A stretch of DNA of 64,000 nucleotides from positions 124,001-188,000 of the forward strand of contig NZ_NBBJ01000002.1 in assembly GCF_002197665.1 (NCBI RefSeq), given 5' to 3'. Positions 26,637-34,575 of this stretch are shown in pieces. Origin of the DNA: Sphingomonas mucosissima. GTDB lineage: Bacteria > Pseudomonadota > Alphaproteobacteria > Sphingomonadales > Sphingomonadaceae. The notes beneath the pieces are model-generated. The model was not told the DNA's origin. It ran no database searches and saw only the letters and a list, made by a program, of their open reading frames with translations. The stretch's first letter is position 1. The number at the start of each line of letters is the position of its first letter. The translations under genes were made by a program, and so were the position numbers.

Positions 26637-26855
26637 ATGCCGACCAAACAGCCGCCATCACAAGATGCCGGCCGCGATGAATCAATCGCTAGGCGTCTGG
26701 ATAAGCAACCAGGGAATAAGGACGCGCAATTGGACGCCGGCCTTGATGAATCCATGGACGCGTCCGATCCGCCCGCCAGCACGCAGCCGGGGCGCGCCGA
26801 TCCCGCGCCGTCCTCCGGCTATGACGAAGAAGCAGAGCGTCAGCGCGACGCGTGA
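26637..26855 (+). CDS. Small hydrophilic stress-type protein, function unknown
   Basis: 72 residues, extremely rich in Asp, Glu, Gln, Pro and Ser, with no hydrophobic core. It is probably disordered and cytoplasmic. Two internal repeats, DAGRDESIARRLDK and DAGLDESMDASD, share the DAGxDES motif. The start at 26637 is chosen over the ATG six bases earlier because GGAG then sits six bases upstream. The preceding EcfG promoter indicates induction in the general stress response. No function is recognised. Confidence 0.72.
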   Translation: MPTKQPPSQDAGRDESIARRLDKQPGNKDAQLDAGLDESMDASDPPASTQPGRADPAPSSGYDEEAERQRDA

Positions 26856-26949
26856 TTGTTGCCGGAATATCCCACCGGACATAATTTCGTAACAGTTAGC
26901 ATCGGCTCGTCGCATCGATGTTGCGGTGCGGCAACTGCCATGTTCGTAT

Positions 26950-26976
26950 CTTAACGCCGGAAGACGAGGCGTTAAG
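26950..26976. repeat. 9-bp inverted repeat upstream of an unknown gene
   Basis: CTTAACGCC (26950-26958) and GGCGTTAAG (26968-26976), perfect arms with a 9-base spacer, in a relatively AT-rich stretch about 95 bases before the likely start of the next gene. It could be an operator or an RNA hairpin; the downstream bases are not T-rich, so a terminator is unlikely. Confidence 0.5.
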
Positions 26977-27072
26977 GGGAATGACATTCATCCTGGCGCA
27001 TCATTACCCGGCTTCGATAATGCGGGTGGGGTAGTCGCAATGGGTGCCAGGATGAAGCCGGCGGAAGGCGTC

Positions 27073-27591
27073 ATGACGCTGACCGAAATGAAGGAATTCG
27101 CAAGCTTCAGCGCGTCGACGCAGCGCTATATCAGGCGCAGCCTCGATATCGGGTTGGACCGTGACGACGCCTTGACGCGCTGGTCGCGTGATGTTGTCGA
27201 GGCAGCCAGCATCCGCGCTCAGGCGCGCCACTATGTTCGTCTGCCGGAAATCCGCGCGTTGGTGCCTGATGACAGTGGCTTGGACGCAGTGGAGCGCTTT
27301 TTAGGACCACTCACGACGGTGAGTGCGTTCGATCTCGGGCAGGAGCGAATTTCGAGTTTTTCGGCCTATCGCTTCCTATACGAGCGGCTGATCGGAGCGT
27401 CGGTGCGCCCGTGGCTGCCGGGGGCCTTCTGCGCCGCAGCAGCGCTGCCGCATCTTCATCCCGAACTGCGCCGAAAGCTGCTGCAATCGATCAGCGAAGC
27501 GGCCGCTACCGCATCGGGCTGGTCGTCACGACAGCCCGCCTTTTACCCCTACTGGGTGGAGAAGGTGGAAGCGGGCGCACTGCCGCATTGA
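27073..27591 (+). CDS. Hypothetical protein
   Basis: 172 residues from the ATG at 27073, with GGAAGG four bases upstream. In-frame ATGs at 27040 and 27052 are possible, and the frame stays open back to 26926. The sequence is rich in Arg, Ala and Ser, predicted mostly helical, without signal peptide or membrane helix. Recognisable features are a helical, Arg-containing N-terminus (ASFSASTQRYIRRSLDIGLDRDDALTRW) and an aromatic C-terminus (FYPYWVEKVE). No known family. Codon use is like its neighbours, and the frame is closed by TGA before the extensin-like gene on the other strand. Confidence 0.6.
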   Translation: MTLTEMKEFASFSASTQRYIRRSLDIGLDRDDALTRWSRDVVEAASIRAQARHYVRLPEIRALVPDDSGLDAVERFLGPLTTVSAFDLGQERISSFSAYRFLYERLIGASVRPWLPGAFCAAAALPHLHPELRRKLLQSISEAAATASGWSSRQPAFYPYWVEKVEAGALPH

Positions 27592-27645
27592 GCCGGCGGC
27601 GCGGTACTGCTGGGCGGGGCGGGTCGTCGTTCCGCCCCGCGCGAT

Positions 27646-28398
27646 TTAGCGGCAGGCACGCCAGCTCGCAGCGCCGCGATCAGCCTGATCGAAGTGCAGG
27701 TGGTCGCGGTGAGCGGCGTTGTAGTCTGGTGACAGAACAGTAGAAAAAACGCGGCACGCACCATCGCGCACGTCACGCAGGAAAGCGGCCTCGGCGCCGT
27801 TCTTCTTCCAGTCCGCCACCAGCGTAACTCGTCGGCCGTCGGCCAGACGGAAACCCGATATGTCCACCGCATTGGCCGTCGCATGCTGGCTGAAGTCGCC
27901 GCTGCTGCGGCCGTAAAGGCGACGGCAATTATAGCTGCCAAGGTGTTCTATGGCGATTACCCGCATACGGAAATGGCGCTCTGCTGCCGGTTGCACCACT
28001 TCCCATTGCCACAGCGCCAGGGCCGCCGCGACGGGGCATGCGAACCCTAAGCGCGCTGGAACGAACGGGGAGATATGCGGATCGTCCGCAGCGAAGCGCA
28101 CCCCATCGGCATAGCCGCATTGCGCGCCTTCGCGATGCTCGGCCAGCACCGTATGTTCCACGCCTGCCCTGTCGAGCAGGGCGCGGCATTGCGGAAAGTC
28201 TCCGCGAAGCGCGACCAGCTTGCGCCCTGTGAACATCCCGATCGGCCGCGCGAGGTCGAGAGGTGCCCACGGTGTGTCCTCCGGATGCTGCCGGAGCCAA
28301 CCATAAGCGAGCAGCGCCAGCAGCGCGAACAGCGCCAGCAACACCAGCCAGGTAAGGGCACGGCGCAGACGCCCGGGCTTGCGCTTCTGGCGCGGCAT
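27646..28398 (-). CDS. Extensin-like (M15-like) periplasmic protein
   Basis: 250 residues from the ATG at 28398, whose first base is the last of the Nudix stop codon (TGATG), so the two are translationally coupled. One N-terminal membrane anchor (about 15-35) leads to a periplasmic domain with several cysteines, FACPVAAALALWQWEVVQPAA, IEHLGSYNCRRLYGRSSGDFSQHATANAVDISGF and DYNAAHRDHLHFD. These match the extensin-like C-terminal domain family, which is related to zinc D-Ala-D-Ala peptidases. The SQH...D and DHLHFD residues could bind zinc. A cell-wall role is likely but unproven. Confidence 0.85.
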   Translation of the reverse strand: MPRQKRKPGRLRRALTWLVLLALFALLALLAYGWLRQHPEDTPWAPLDLARPIGMFTGRKLVALRGDFPQCRALLDRAGVEHTVLAEHREGAQCGYADGVRFAADDPHISPFVPARLGFACPVAAALALWQWEVVQPAAERHFRMRVIAIEHLGSYNCRRLYGRSSGDFSQHATANAVDISGFRLADGRRVTLVADWKKNGAEAAFLRDVRDGACRVFSTVLSPDYNAAHRDHLHFDQADRGAASWRACR

Positions 28399-29156
28399 CA
28401 GCCGCGCATGGCGCGCGCGATCACTTCCGATGTGATCGGATAGCCGCAATCATCCGGGATGCAGAGATGCTCCTCGCCGGCTCGGGTCTCCGACCATGGC
28501 GTGACCGTGCGGATCGGGGTCGCGTGGGCATGCGCCGCGGCCTCGGCGAAGCTGTTGAACTGCGCCAGCCGCTCCAGATTGCGCCGGGTGGGAAAGATCA
28601 CCTCGAGCCGACCGGCATCCGCGTCGGCCAGTACCTGGTGTGCCGTAGCCCACACCAGCCGGACGTTCTCCGTCTGGTCAACGGTTGCATGAGGCGCATC
28701 CGCAGGCAGTTCCGCGAGGTAGAAGCGGGTGTCGAAGATGCGCATGTTGCGGTGTGCTGGCCGCCACCGCGCCCATGGCACGAGTTGCGCCAGATCAAGC
28801 GTCGCCTCCGCTTCCGCGAGCGCTTCCGCCAGCGTGGCACCGCCATGCAATGCGGCCCGTATTTGCACCAGTCGCTCTCCGGTGGGTAAAGACGAAAGCC
28901 CGATCGGCAGGCCGGCCTCCTCGATCGTCTCGCGGACAGCGGCAATCCTCGCCGCCATCTCGTCACCGCCGCCGTTCAGCGCCGCAAGCGCATGGTCGCC
29001 AGGATCGATCCGTCCGCCGGGAAACACCATGGCGCCGCCGGCAAACACCATTGCCTTGGCACGTTCCACCATCAGCAGTTCGGGCGGGCCGTCCGTGGCT
29101 TCGCGGAAGATGATAAGGGTAGCGGCGGGAATCGCTTCGGGCAGATCGTCATTCAT
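28398..29156 (-). CDS. NUDIX hydrolase
   Basis: 252 residues. The N-terminal part reads AATLIIFREATDGPPELLMVER and MVFPGGRIDPGD. The Nudix box is GGGDEMAARIAAVRETIEEAGL (Gx5Ex7REUxEExGU) near residue 63. The long form with a C-terminal helical extension resembles NUDT7/19-like enzymes that hydrolyse CoA derivatives, but the substrate cannot be fixed. It is the first gene of a two-gene unit with the extensin-like protein. Confidence 0.88.
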   Translation of the reverse strand: MNDDLPEAIPAATLIIFREATDGPPELLMVERAKAMVFAGGAMVFPGGRIDPGDHALAALNGGGDEMAARIAAVRETIEEAGLPIGLSSLPTGERLVQIRAALHGGATLAEALAEAEATLDLAQLVPWARWRPAHRNMRIFDTRFYLAELPADAPHATVDQTENVRLVWATAHQVLADADAGRLEVIFPTRRNLERLAQFNSFAEAAAHAHATPIRTVTPWSETRAGEEHLCIPDDCGYPITSEVIARAMRG

Positions 29157-29248
29157 ACGACCGGCTTAACGGCGAGGACGCAGGAAAGTCACGCTGCGCC
29201 GCGGCAAATGCATCAAGTAATCGGGGGAGGTGAGCGGTGGTGACGGGC

Positions 29249-29324
29249 TGGTGGAGCCGAGGGGAATCGAACCCCTGACCTCTGCAGTGCGATTGCAGCG
29301 CTCTCCCATCTGAGCTACGGCCCC
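29249..29324 (-). tRNA. trnA: tRNA-Ala (anticodon CGC)
   Basis: A 76-nt cloverleaf on the minus strand. Acceptor GGGGCCG/CGGCTCC (one G-T pair), D-stem GCTC/GAGC, anticodon stem CTGCA/TGCAG with loop ATCGCAC (anticodon CGC, reading GCG), T-stem AGGGG/CCCCT with loop TTCGATT, discriminator A, encoded CCA. A dedicated CGC tRNA suits the GCG-rich codon use here. Confidence 0.96.
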
Positions 29325-29548
29325 GCCCGGACCCGGCTATGCCGGAGCGTCGCCTCTAGCTTGCGCCGCGCCGTGATGCAACGGCTTCTCACGCTGCCGC
29401 AGATCGGTGTCGACGACTGGTCGCTGCCATGTGGCTGCCGGCCGAAAACGGCCGAAGCGAGCGGAACATTCCCCTCCCTTGTAACTTGAATCAACATCGT
29501 GACCGGGCATCACGGCCCGGCGCTGTCCGCAGACGAAGGAGTTGGGAC

Positions 29549-30760
29549 ATGGGCTACGAGCGTTATCCGCGCGGCGATTATAGCGGCCGCGGCGATCCGC
29601 AGGACTTCGGCCGGGACTACGGATCGGGGCGGGATTACACCTATTCCAGCGCGCGCGATTACCGTGCCGCCGGCGCATTCGATCGTAGCCATGATGGGAA
29701 CAGCGACCGCGAAAACGACCGCGACTACACCGGCAATTTTGTGCCTTATGGTGAGCGCGGCGACAGCGACCGGAGCTACGGCTCGGACAATTCCCGGCGC
29801 CCCCGCGGCGGCGAGCGCGCGTGGAGCGGCCGGGACAATGACACGCGGGACTGGGGCGAGCGCGGCAGCGGCGGCTCTGGCTTCGGCCAGTCGTCGGGTG
29901 ATCGCTATGGACGGTCCAGCTATGGCTCGGATGACCACCGTGGCGGTGGATACGGCAGCCGGGCGTATGGCGGTGAGAGCTATGGCAATGGCGGCGGACA
30001 ACGGTTCGACAATGGCGATCGCTCCCGCAGTCAGGAGTTCAGCGGTCAGCGCCCGCGAATGGGCGGCAACCGCATGGGTAACGACCGAATGGGCGGCGGC
30101 GGCAACGGCCAGCGCGGCGGATACAGCGGTGTCCCGCAGGGCTATGATTATGACGATCGCGGCTTCTTTGCGCGCGCAGGGGACGAGGTTCGCTCGTGGT
30201 TCGGCGATGACGAGGCGGAGCGCCGCCGCGAGGCCGATATGCGCTACGACGAGGGCGGCTACGGCGATCGGAATTCCCATGACCGCGACTCTGATTACGG
30301 TTCGTGGCGGCGCAGCCAGATCGCGGCGCTTGACCGCGACTATGACGAATATCGCCGCGAGAACCGCAGCAAGTTCGAGAACGAATTCTCCAGCTGGCGC
30401 ACCAATCGGCAGACGCAGCGCGAGTCGCTGAACCAGGTCAAGGAGCACATGGATGTCGTTGGCGCCGACGGCACCCACGTGGGCACGGTTGACAAGGTGC
30501 GCGGCGACCGCATCCTGCTGACGAAGAACGACCCGGAGGCCGAGGGCCACCACCATTCCATTCCGTCAAGCTGGATCGCATCCGTCGACACGAACGTAAC
30601 GCTGTCGAAGACGGCGGACGAAGCAAAGAAGCACTGGCGCGACGAGGAAGGCAATCCCGCCTTGTTCGGCTATGGTGATCGGACCGAGAACCGCGGCGGC
30701 GAGAAGGGCGACAATCAGCGCCGCACGAACCTCAATCGCAGCTTCTCCGGCACCTATTGA
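29549..30760 (+). CDS. Gly/Arg/Asp/Tyr-rich low-complexity protein with C-terminal DUF2171 domain
   Basis: 403 residues from the ATG at 29549, with AAGGAG eight bases upstream. Residues 1 to about 300 are low complexity: RGD, DRD, YGS, RGG and GGYGS runs, with almost no hydrophobic residues, so probably disordered. The C-terminal domain (about 305-375) reads VKEHMDVVGADGTHVGTVDKVRGDRILLTK and HHSIPSSWIASVD, the DUF2171 fold related to PRC-barrel domains. The composition resembles RGG/YG-type phase-separating regions, which is an inference. It is monogenic, with a strong terminator downstream. Confidence 0.82.
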   Translation: MGYERYPRGDYSGRGDPQDFGRDYGSGRDYTYSSARDYRAAGAFDRSHDGNSDRENDRDYTGNFVPYGERGDSDRSYGSDNSRRPRGGERAWSGRDNDTRDWGERGSGGSGFGQSSGDRYGRSSYGSDDHRGGGYGSRAYGGESYGNGGGQRFDNGDRSRSQEFSGQRPRMGGNRMGNDRMGGGGNGQRGGYSGVPQGYDYDDRGFFARAGDEVRSWFGDDEAERRREADMRYDEGGYGDRNSHDRDSDYGSWRRSQIAALDRDYDEYRRENRSKFENEFSSWRTNRQTQRESLNQVKEHMDVVGADGTHVGTVDKVRGDRILLTKNDPEAEGHHHSIPSSWIASVDTNVTLSKTADEAKKHWRDEEGNPALFGYGDRTENRGGEKGDNQRRTNLNRSFSGTY

Positions 30761-30811
30761 GCTGACCTCAGCCAACCACCGGCCGTTTCCCTCTGCGGCC
30801 AGGTGAGCGGG

Positions 30812-30844
30812 GAGCCCGGGTTGACGCCCGGGCTCTTTGCTTTG
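30812..30844 (+). terminator. Rho-independent terminator
   Basis: GAGCCCGGG pairs with CCCGGGCTC (nine pairs) around TTGACG, followed by TTTGCTTTG. It lies 51 bases after the DUF2171 gene and upstream of the next gene on the same strand. Confidence 0.88.
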
Positions 30845-30892
30845 CGGCAGGCGCTCAGGCATAATCCCGATCAACCGCAAAAATGGGAGAGA

Positions 30893-31882
30893 ATGATGCC
30901 GCGTGCCTGGACCTTGCACTCGCGCCCGAAGGGCATGCCGCAGCTCGGCGACTTCGCGCTGGTCGATCAGCCCTCAGTGCCGCTCGGGGAAAATGAAGTC
31001 CGAATCGCCAATCGGTGGCTGTCGGTCGATCCGTATATGCGCGGGCGAATGAACGACGTGAAAAGCTACGTTCCGCCGTTCGCGCTCGGCGAGCCGATGC
31101 AGGGCGGAGCGATCGGCGAAGTGGTCGAAAGCCGTGCCGCGAGCGTCCCGGTCGGCACCAAGGTGCAGCACATGCTCGGCTGGCGCGAGGAAGCCGTTCT
31201 GCCCGCTGGTCAGGTGCAGCCGCTGCCGCCGGTTGACGTGCCGGAGGAAGCATTCCTCGGCCAGTTCGGCATGCCGGGGATGACCGCCTATTTCGGCCTG
31301 CTCGATGTCGCGCAGGCAAAAGAGGGTGAAACCGTGTTCGTCTCCGCCGCTGCCGGTGCGGTCGGCTCAACGGTGGTGCAGATCGCCAAGGCCAAGGGCA
31401 TGACGGTGATCGGGTCTGCCGGCGGAGCTGAGAAGTGCGATTGGGTGAAGTCGCTCGGCGCTGATGCGGTGATCGATTACAAGCCGGGCAATGTGGTGCA
31501 AGCGCTAGCCGAGGCAGCGCCTGGCGGGATCGACGTCTATTTTGACAATGTCGGCGGCGATCACCTCGATGCCGCGCTGCTCGCTGCGCGCATGCACGCG
31601 CGCTTTGCGATCTGCGGAATGATCGACATTTACAATGAAGGCCAGCCGCAATCGCTGAAATACCTAGCCAAGGTGATCGGGGCCCGGCTGACGATCAAGG
31701 GCTTTCTGGTCGGCGACCATATGGCCCGTGCCGCCGATTTCTACGCTGACATGATGCGCTGGCTTGGCGAAGGCCGCCTCACCCGCGAACAGACCGTGTT
31801 CGATGGTCTGGCGTCCGCGCCCGACGCCTTCCTCGGCCTCTTCACCGGCGCTAACAAAGGCAAGATGCTGGTTCGTATCTGA
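30893..31882 (+). CDS. NADP-dependent medium-chain reductase (CurA/2-alkenal reductase-like)
   Basis: 329 residues. ATGs at 30893 and 30896 both follow GGGAGAG. It belongs to the zinc-free MDR (leukotriene B4 12-hydroxydehydrogenase/CurA) branch: VDPYMRGRMNDVKSYVPPF, GMPGMTAYFGLLDVAQAKEGETVFVSAAAGAVGSTVVQIAKAKG (nucleotide-binding AxxGxxG), and DVYFDNVGGDHLDAAL. These enzymes reduce conjugated double bonds of alkenals or enones using NADPH in the cytoplasm. It stands alone between two terminators. Confidence 0.9.
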   Translation: MMPRAWTLHSRPKGMPQLGDFALVDQPSVPLGENEVRIANRWLSVDPYMRGRMNDVKSYVPPFALGEPMQGGAIGEVVESRAASVPVGTKVQHMLGWREEAVLPAGQVQPLPPVDVPEEAFLGQFGMPGMTAYFGLLDVAQAKEGETVFVSAAAGAVGSTVVQIAKAKGMTVIGSAGGAEKCDWVKSLGADAVIDYKPGNVVQALAEAAPGGIDVYFDNVGGDHLDAALLAARMHARFAICGMIDIYNEGQPQSLKYLAKVIGARLTIKGFLVGDHMARAADFYADMMRWLGEGRLTREQTVFDGLASAPDAFLGLFTGANKGKMLVRI

Positions 31883-31925
31883 TCGCCGCGCGCGCCGGCG
31901 ATGCTGGCCGCGCCAAGTGCAGGGA

Positions 31926-31956
31926 GAGGCTGGGGTGGACGCCCCGGCCTCTTTCC
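31926..31956. terminator. Terminator between convergent genes
   Basis: GAGGCTGGGG pairs with CCCCGGCCTC (ten pairs, one T-G) around TGGACG, followed by TTTCC on the plus strand. It lies between the reductase stop (31882) and the metallopeptidase stop (31988). Confidence 0.75.
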
Positions 31957-31987
31957 TGCGCGAGCAATCGACGATCGAACGGCGCGA

Positions 31988-32902
31988 TCAGATCGCGCCG
32001 CTGAACGTATCGCAGACCGCCGGATCGCCGCTTTCCAGCCCGCGGCGCAGCCACGTCTGGCGCTGCGCGGACGTGCCATGGGTGAAGCTTTCCGGCGCCA
32101 CACGGCCCTGCGCCTGCCGCTGCAGCGTATCATCGCCGATCGCCTCGGCGGCACGCATGCCTTCCTCGATGTCGCCGGCTTCGAGTCGGTCGCGATTCTG
32201 CGCCGCCCACACACCGGCGTAGCAATCGGCCTGCAGCTCGAGCCGGACCGAAAGCGCATTGCCTTCCGCCTTGCTGGCACCCCGCTGGGCGTTGCGCACC
32301 TGTTCGGATGCGCCGGTCAGCGTCTGGATGTGGTGGCCGAATTCATGCGCAACGACATAATATTGGGCGAAGTCGCCCGCTGCGCGGAAACGCTGCTCCA
32401 GTTCCTGGAAGAAGCTCGTGTCGATATACACGCCGCGGTCCGAAGGGCAGTAGAACGGCCCCATCGCCGACGAAGCCGCGCCGCAGCCGGACATGCCCTG
32501 GCCGCCGTAGAAGACGAGCTTGGGCGCTTCGAACCGCTGACCGGACTGGGCGAACAGACGCTCCCACGTATTTTCTGCCGACGAGAACGCGTTGCACGTC
32601 GATCGGGTCGCTGCATCTACCGAGCAGGCCGCTGCGGCGCCGCCGCCACCCGCGCTGCCGACGCCGCTCCGGCCAACCTGGGTTGGCGGCGCGCTGCCGC
32701 CGCCCGTCAGCAGGCCACCGATATTGCCCAGCCCGCCAAACACCGCAAAGATCAGCAGAACCACCACGATGCCGCCACAGCCGAAGCGGCTACCGATCAA
32801 CGGCAGCAGGCCTAGCAGCAGGCCGCCCCCACCCCCGCCGCCAAAGCTTTGCCCCCGTTGATCCTCGACGTTGATGTTGTTGTCGAAATCGTCGAGCCGC
32901 AT
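31988..32902 (-). CDS. Neutral zinc metallopeptidase (YpfJ family)
   Basis: 304 residues. MRLDDFDNNINVEDQRGQ, a glycine run, one membrane helix (about 27-65) and then a periplasmic peptidase domain with the zinc motif VVAHEFGHHIQTLTG (HExxH, about residue 170) and MSGCGAASSAMGPFYCPSDRGVYIDTSFF before it. This is the putative neutral zinc metallopeptidase family typified by E. coli YpfJ; substrates are unknown. AAGGAA lies eight bases before the ATG. It converges on the reductase gene. Confidence 0.92.
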   Translation of the reverse strand: MRLDDFDNNINVEDQRGQSFGGGGGGGLLLGLLPLIGSRFGCGGIVVVLLIFAVFGGLGNIGGLLTGGGSAPPTQVGRSGVGSAGGGGAAAACSVDAATRSTCNAFSSAENTWERLFAQSGQRFEAPKLVFYGGQGMSGCGAASSAMGPFYCPSDRGVYIDTSFFQELEQRFRAAGDFAQYYVVAHEFGHHIQTLTGASEQVRNAQRGASKAEGNALSVRLELQADCYAGVWAAQNRDRLEAGDIEEGMRAAEAIGDDTLQRQAQGRVAPESFTHGTSAQRQTWLRRGLESGDPAVCDTFSGAI

Positions 32903-33085
32903 CGCGGTGTTCCTTCGTTACCGATGCGGCATGAATGCGCGAACGGGAAATGGGGTTGCAACGCTTCCGGCTTGATCATGCCCGCCCCCTGCGCGCAGGA
33001 TCGCCCAGCGCCCGTCCATCCGCTCGAAATGGTGCCGCAGGACGATGAGCCTGGGCAGGGACACACCGCGAAGAGAGGATGCTTC

Positions 33086-33871
33086 ATGTTTCTGAAGGGC
33101 AAGACCGCGCTCGTGACCGGCTCTACGTCAGGGATCGGATTTGCTTACGCCAGTGCATTCGCAAGCGCTGGCGCATCCGTCATGATCAACGGCTTCGGCG
33201 ACCCGGATGCCATCGCCCGGCAGTGCGCGGCACTGGGGGAAGCGAGCGGCGCGCGGGCGCTGCATGACAATGCTGACATGACGGACCCGGGCGCGATCGC
33301 CGCGATGGTCGCGCGCTGCCACGCGGAGCTCGGCGGCCCTGACATCGTCGTCAACAATGCCGGCATTCAGCATGTTGCGCCGCTGGTGGAGTTTCCCGCG
33401 GACAAATGGGACGCGATCATTGCGATCAATCTCACGAGCGCGTTTCACGTCATGCGCGCCGCCGTGCCGCATATGCGCAGCGCCGGCTGGGGCCGGATCA
33501 TCTCGACGGCGTCTGCGCATAGCCTCGTCGCCAGCCCCAACAAGTCTGCCTATGTGGCGGCCAAGCACGGCCTGGTGGGACTGACGAAGACGGTGGCGCT
33601 GGAGGTGGCGGCTGATGGCATCACGGCGAACTGCATCTCGCCCGGTTATGTCTGGACGCCGCTCGTCGAAAACCAGATCCCGGACACGATGAAGGCGCGC
33701 GGCCTGACCCGGGACGAGGTGATCAATGACGTGCTGCTATCGGCCCAGCCGACGAAGAAGTTCGTGACGCCGGAGCAGGTTGCGGCCTTTGCCCTGTTCC
33801 TGTGCCGCGATGAGGCGGCGTCGATCACCGGCGCAAACCTTTCGGTGGATGGCGGCTGGACCGCTGCCTGA
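33086..33871 (+). CDS. bdhA: 3-hydroxybutyrate dehydrogenase (SDR)
   Basis: 261 residues from the ATG at 33086, after GAGAGGA; the frame is open further upstream but without family sequence. SDR fold: cofactor motif GKTALVTGSTSGIG, NNAGIQHVAPL, catalytic Ser/Tyr/Lys in SAHSLVASPNKSAYVAAKHGL, and a C-terminal LSVDGGWTAA. FGDPDAIARQC and AEQ-region residues place it with 3-hydroxybutyrate dehydrogenases, which interconvert 3-hydroxybutyrate and acetoacetate in polyhydroxybutyrate and ketone use. Confidence 0.9.
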   Translation: MFLKGKTALVTGSTSGIGFAYASAFASAGASVMINGFGDPDAIARQCAALGEASGARALHDNADMTDPGAIAAMVARCHAELGGPDIVVNNAGIQHVAPLVEFPADKWDAIIAINLTSAFHVMRAAVPHMRSAGWGRIISTASAHSLVASPNKSAYVAAKHGLVGLTKTVALEVAADGITANCISPGYVWTPLVENQIPDTMKARGLTRDEVINDVLLSAQPTKKFVTPEQVAAFALFLCRDEAASITGANLSVDGGWTAA

Positions 33872-33909
33872 TCGCAAGCTAGCCCCTTGCAAAAGAAAGG
33901 GTCGGCAGC

Positions 33910-34560
33910 ATGAAGCAGGCGCTCGTTTTGGTGCTGGCCACAGTGACGCTCGTTGGGTGCGGAGGCCGGCACGGCGCGCCAGAAAGCTTGCCTGCTGCGA
34001 CGGGTGCAGTGGCGGCACTGCCGGTCGATTGGCGTACCACCGCGACGCTCGCCGACCGCGACCGCTTGCGCAAATGGCGATCGGCGTGGCTCGACGCGCT
34101 GGCCCGTGCACGCGCCAGCGGCGCCGGGCCGGCGATCGCCGCGCAGGGGGACTTGCTTGTTCCCGACGTGTCGCTCGCCGATCCCTTGCCGTCGCCAGGA
34201 AACTATCGGTGCCGAGTGTTCAAGCTTGGGGCAAAGGGCCGCGGCATGCGGGACTTCACCGCCTATCCAAACTTCGCCTGCCGCATCGAGCGCGAGGGCG
34301 CGCTGCTCCGCTTCGAAAAAACGAGCGGATCGCAGCGGCCGATTGGGCGCATTTTCCCCGACCCTGCTGGTCGTCCCGTGTTCCTCGGCACACTGATGCT
34401 GGCGGGTGAAACGCGCCCGATCGCTTATGGTCGGGACATTGATCGTGACATGGCCGGCTTCGTGGACCGCGTCGCCGAGCGGCGGTGGCGGCTCGTTCTC
34501 CCGTTGCCGGCGTTTGAGTCGTTGGTCGACGTGATTGAGTTGGTGCCTGCGGTGTCCTGA
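33910..34560 (+). CDS. DUF4893 lipoprotein
   Basis: 216 residues. A lipoprotein signal MKQALVLVLATVTLVGC gives the acylated cysteine at residue 17. The mature part reads WRTTATLADRDRLRKWRSAWLDALARARASG, GNYRCRVFKLGAK, YPNFACRIEREG and RDIDRDMAGFVDRVAERRWRLVLPLP, the DUF4893 pattern known mostly from sphingomonads. Function unknown; likely periplasmic, membrane-attached. It lies 38 bases after bdhA on the same strand and may be cotranscribed. Confidence 0.85.
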   Translation: MKQALVLVLATVTLVGCGGRHGAPESLPAATGAVAALPVDWRTTATLADRDRLRKWRSAWLDALARARASGAGPAIAAQGDLLVPDVSLADPLPSPGNYRCRVFKLGAKGRGMRDFTAYPNFACRIEREGALLRFEKTSGSQRPIGRIFPDPAGRPVFLGTLMLAGETRPIAYGRDIDRDMAGFVDRVAERRWRLVLPLPAFESLVDVIELVPAVS

Positions 34561-34575
34561 TCCTTCGCCAACCAG

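Noticed and set aside
29463..29483. Possible EcfG promoter before the DUF2171 gene
   Set aside because: GGAAC is present, but the base run at the 16- or 17-base spacing is ACTT or CTTG, not CGTT.
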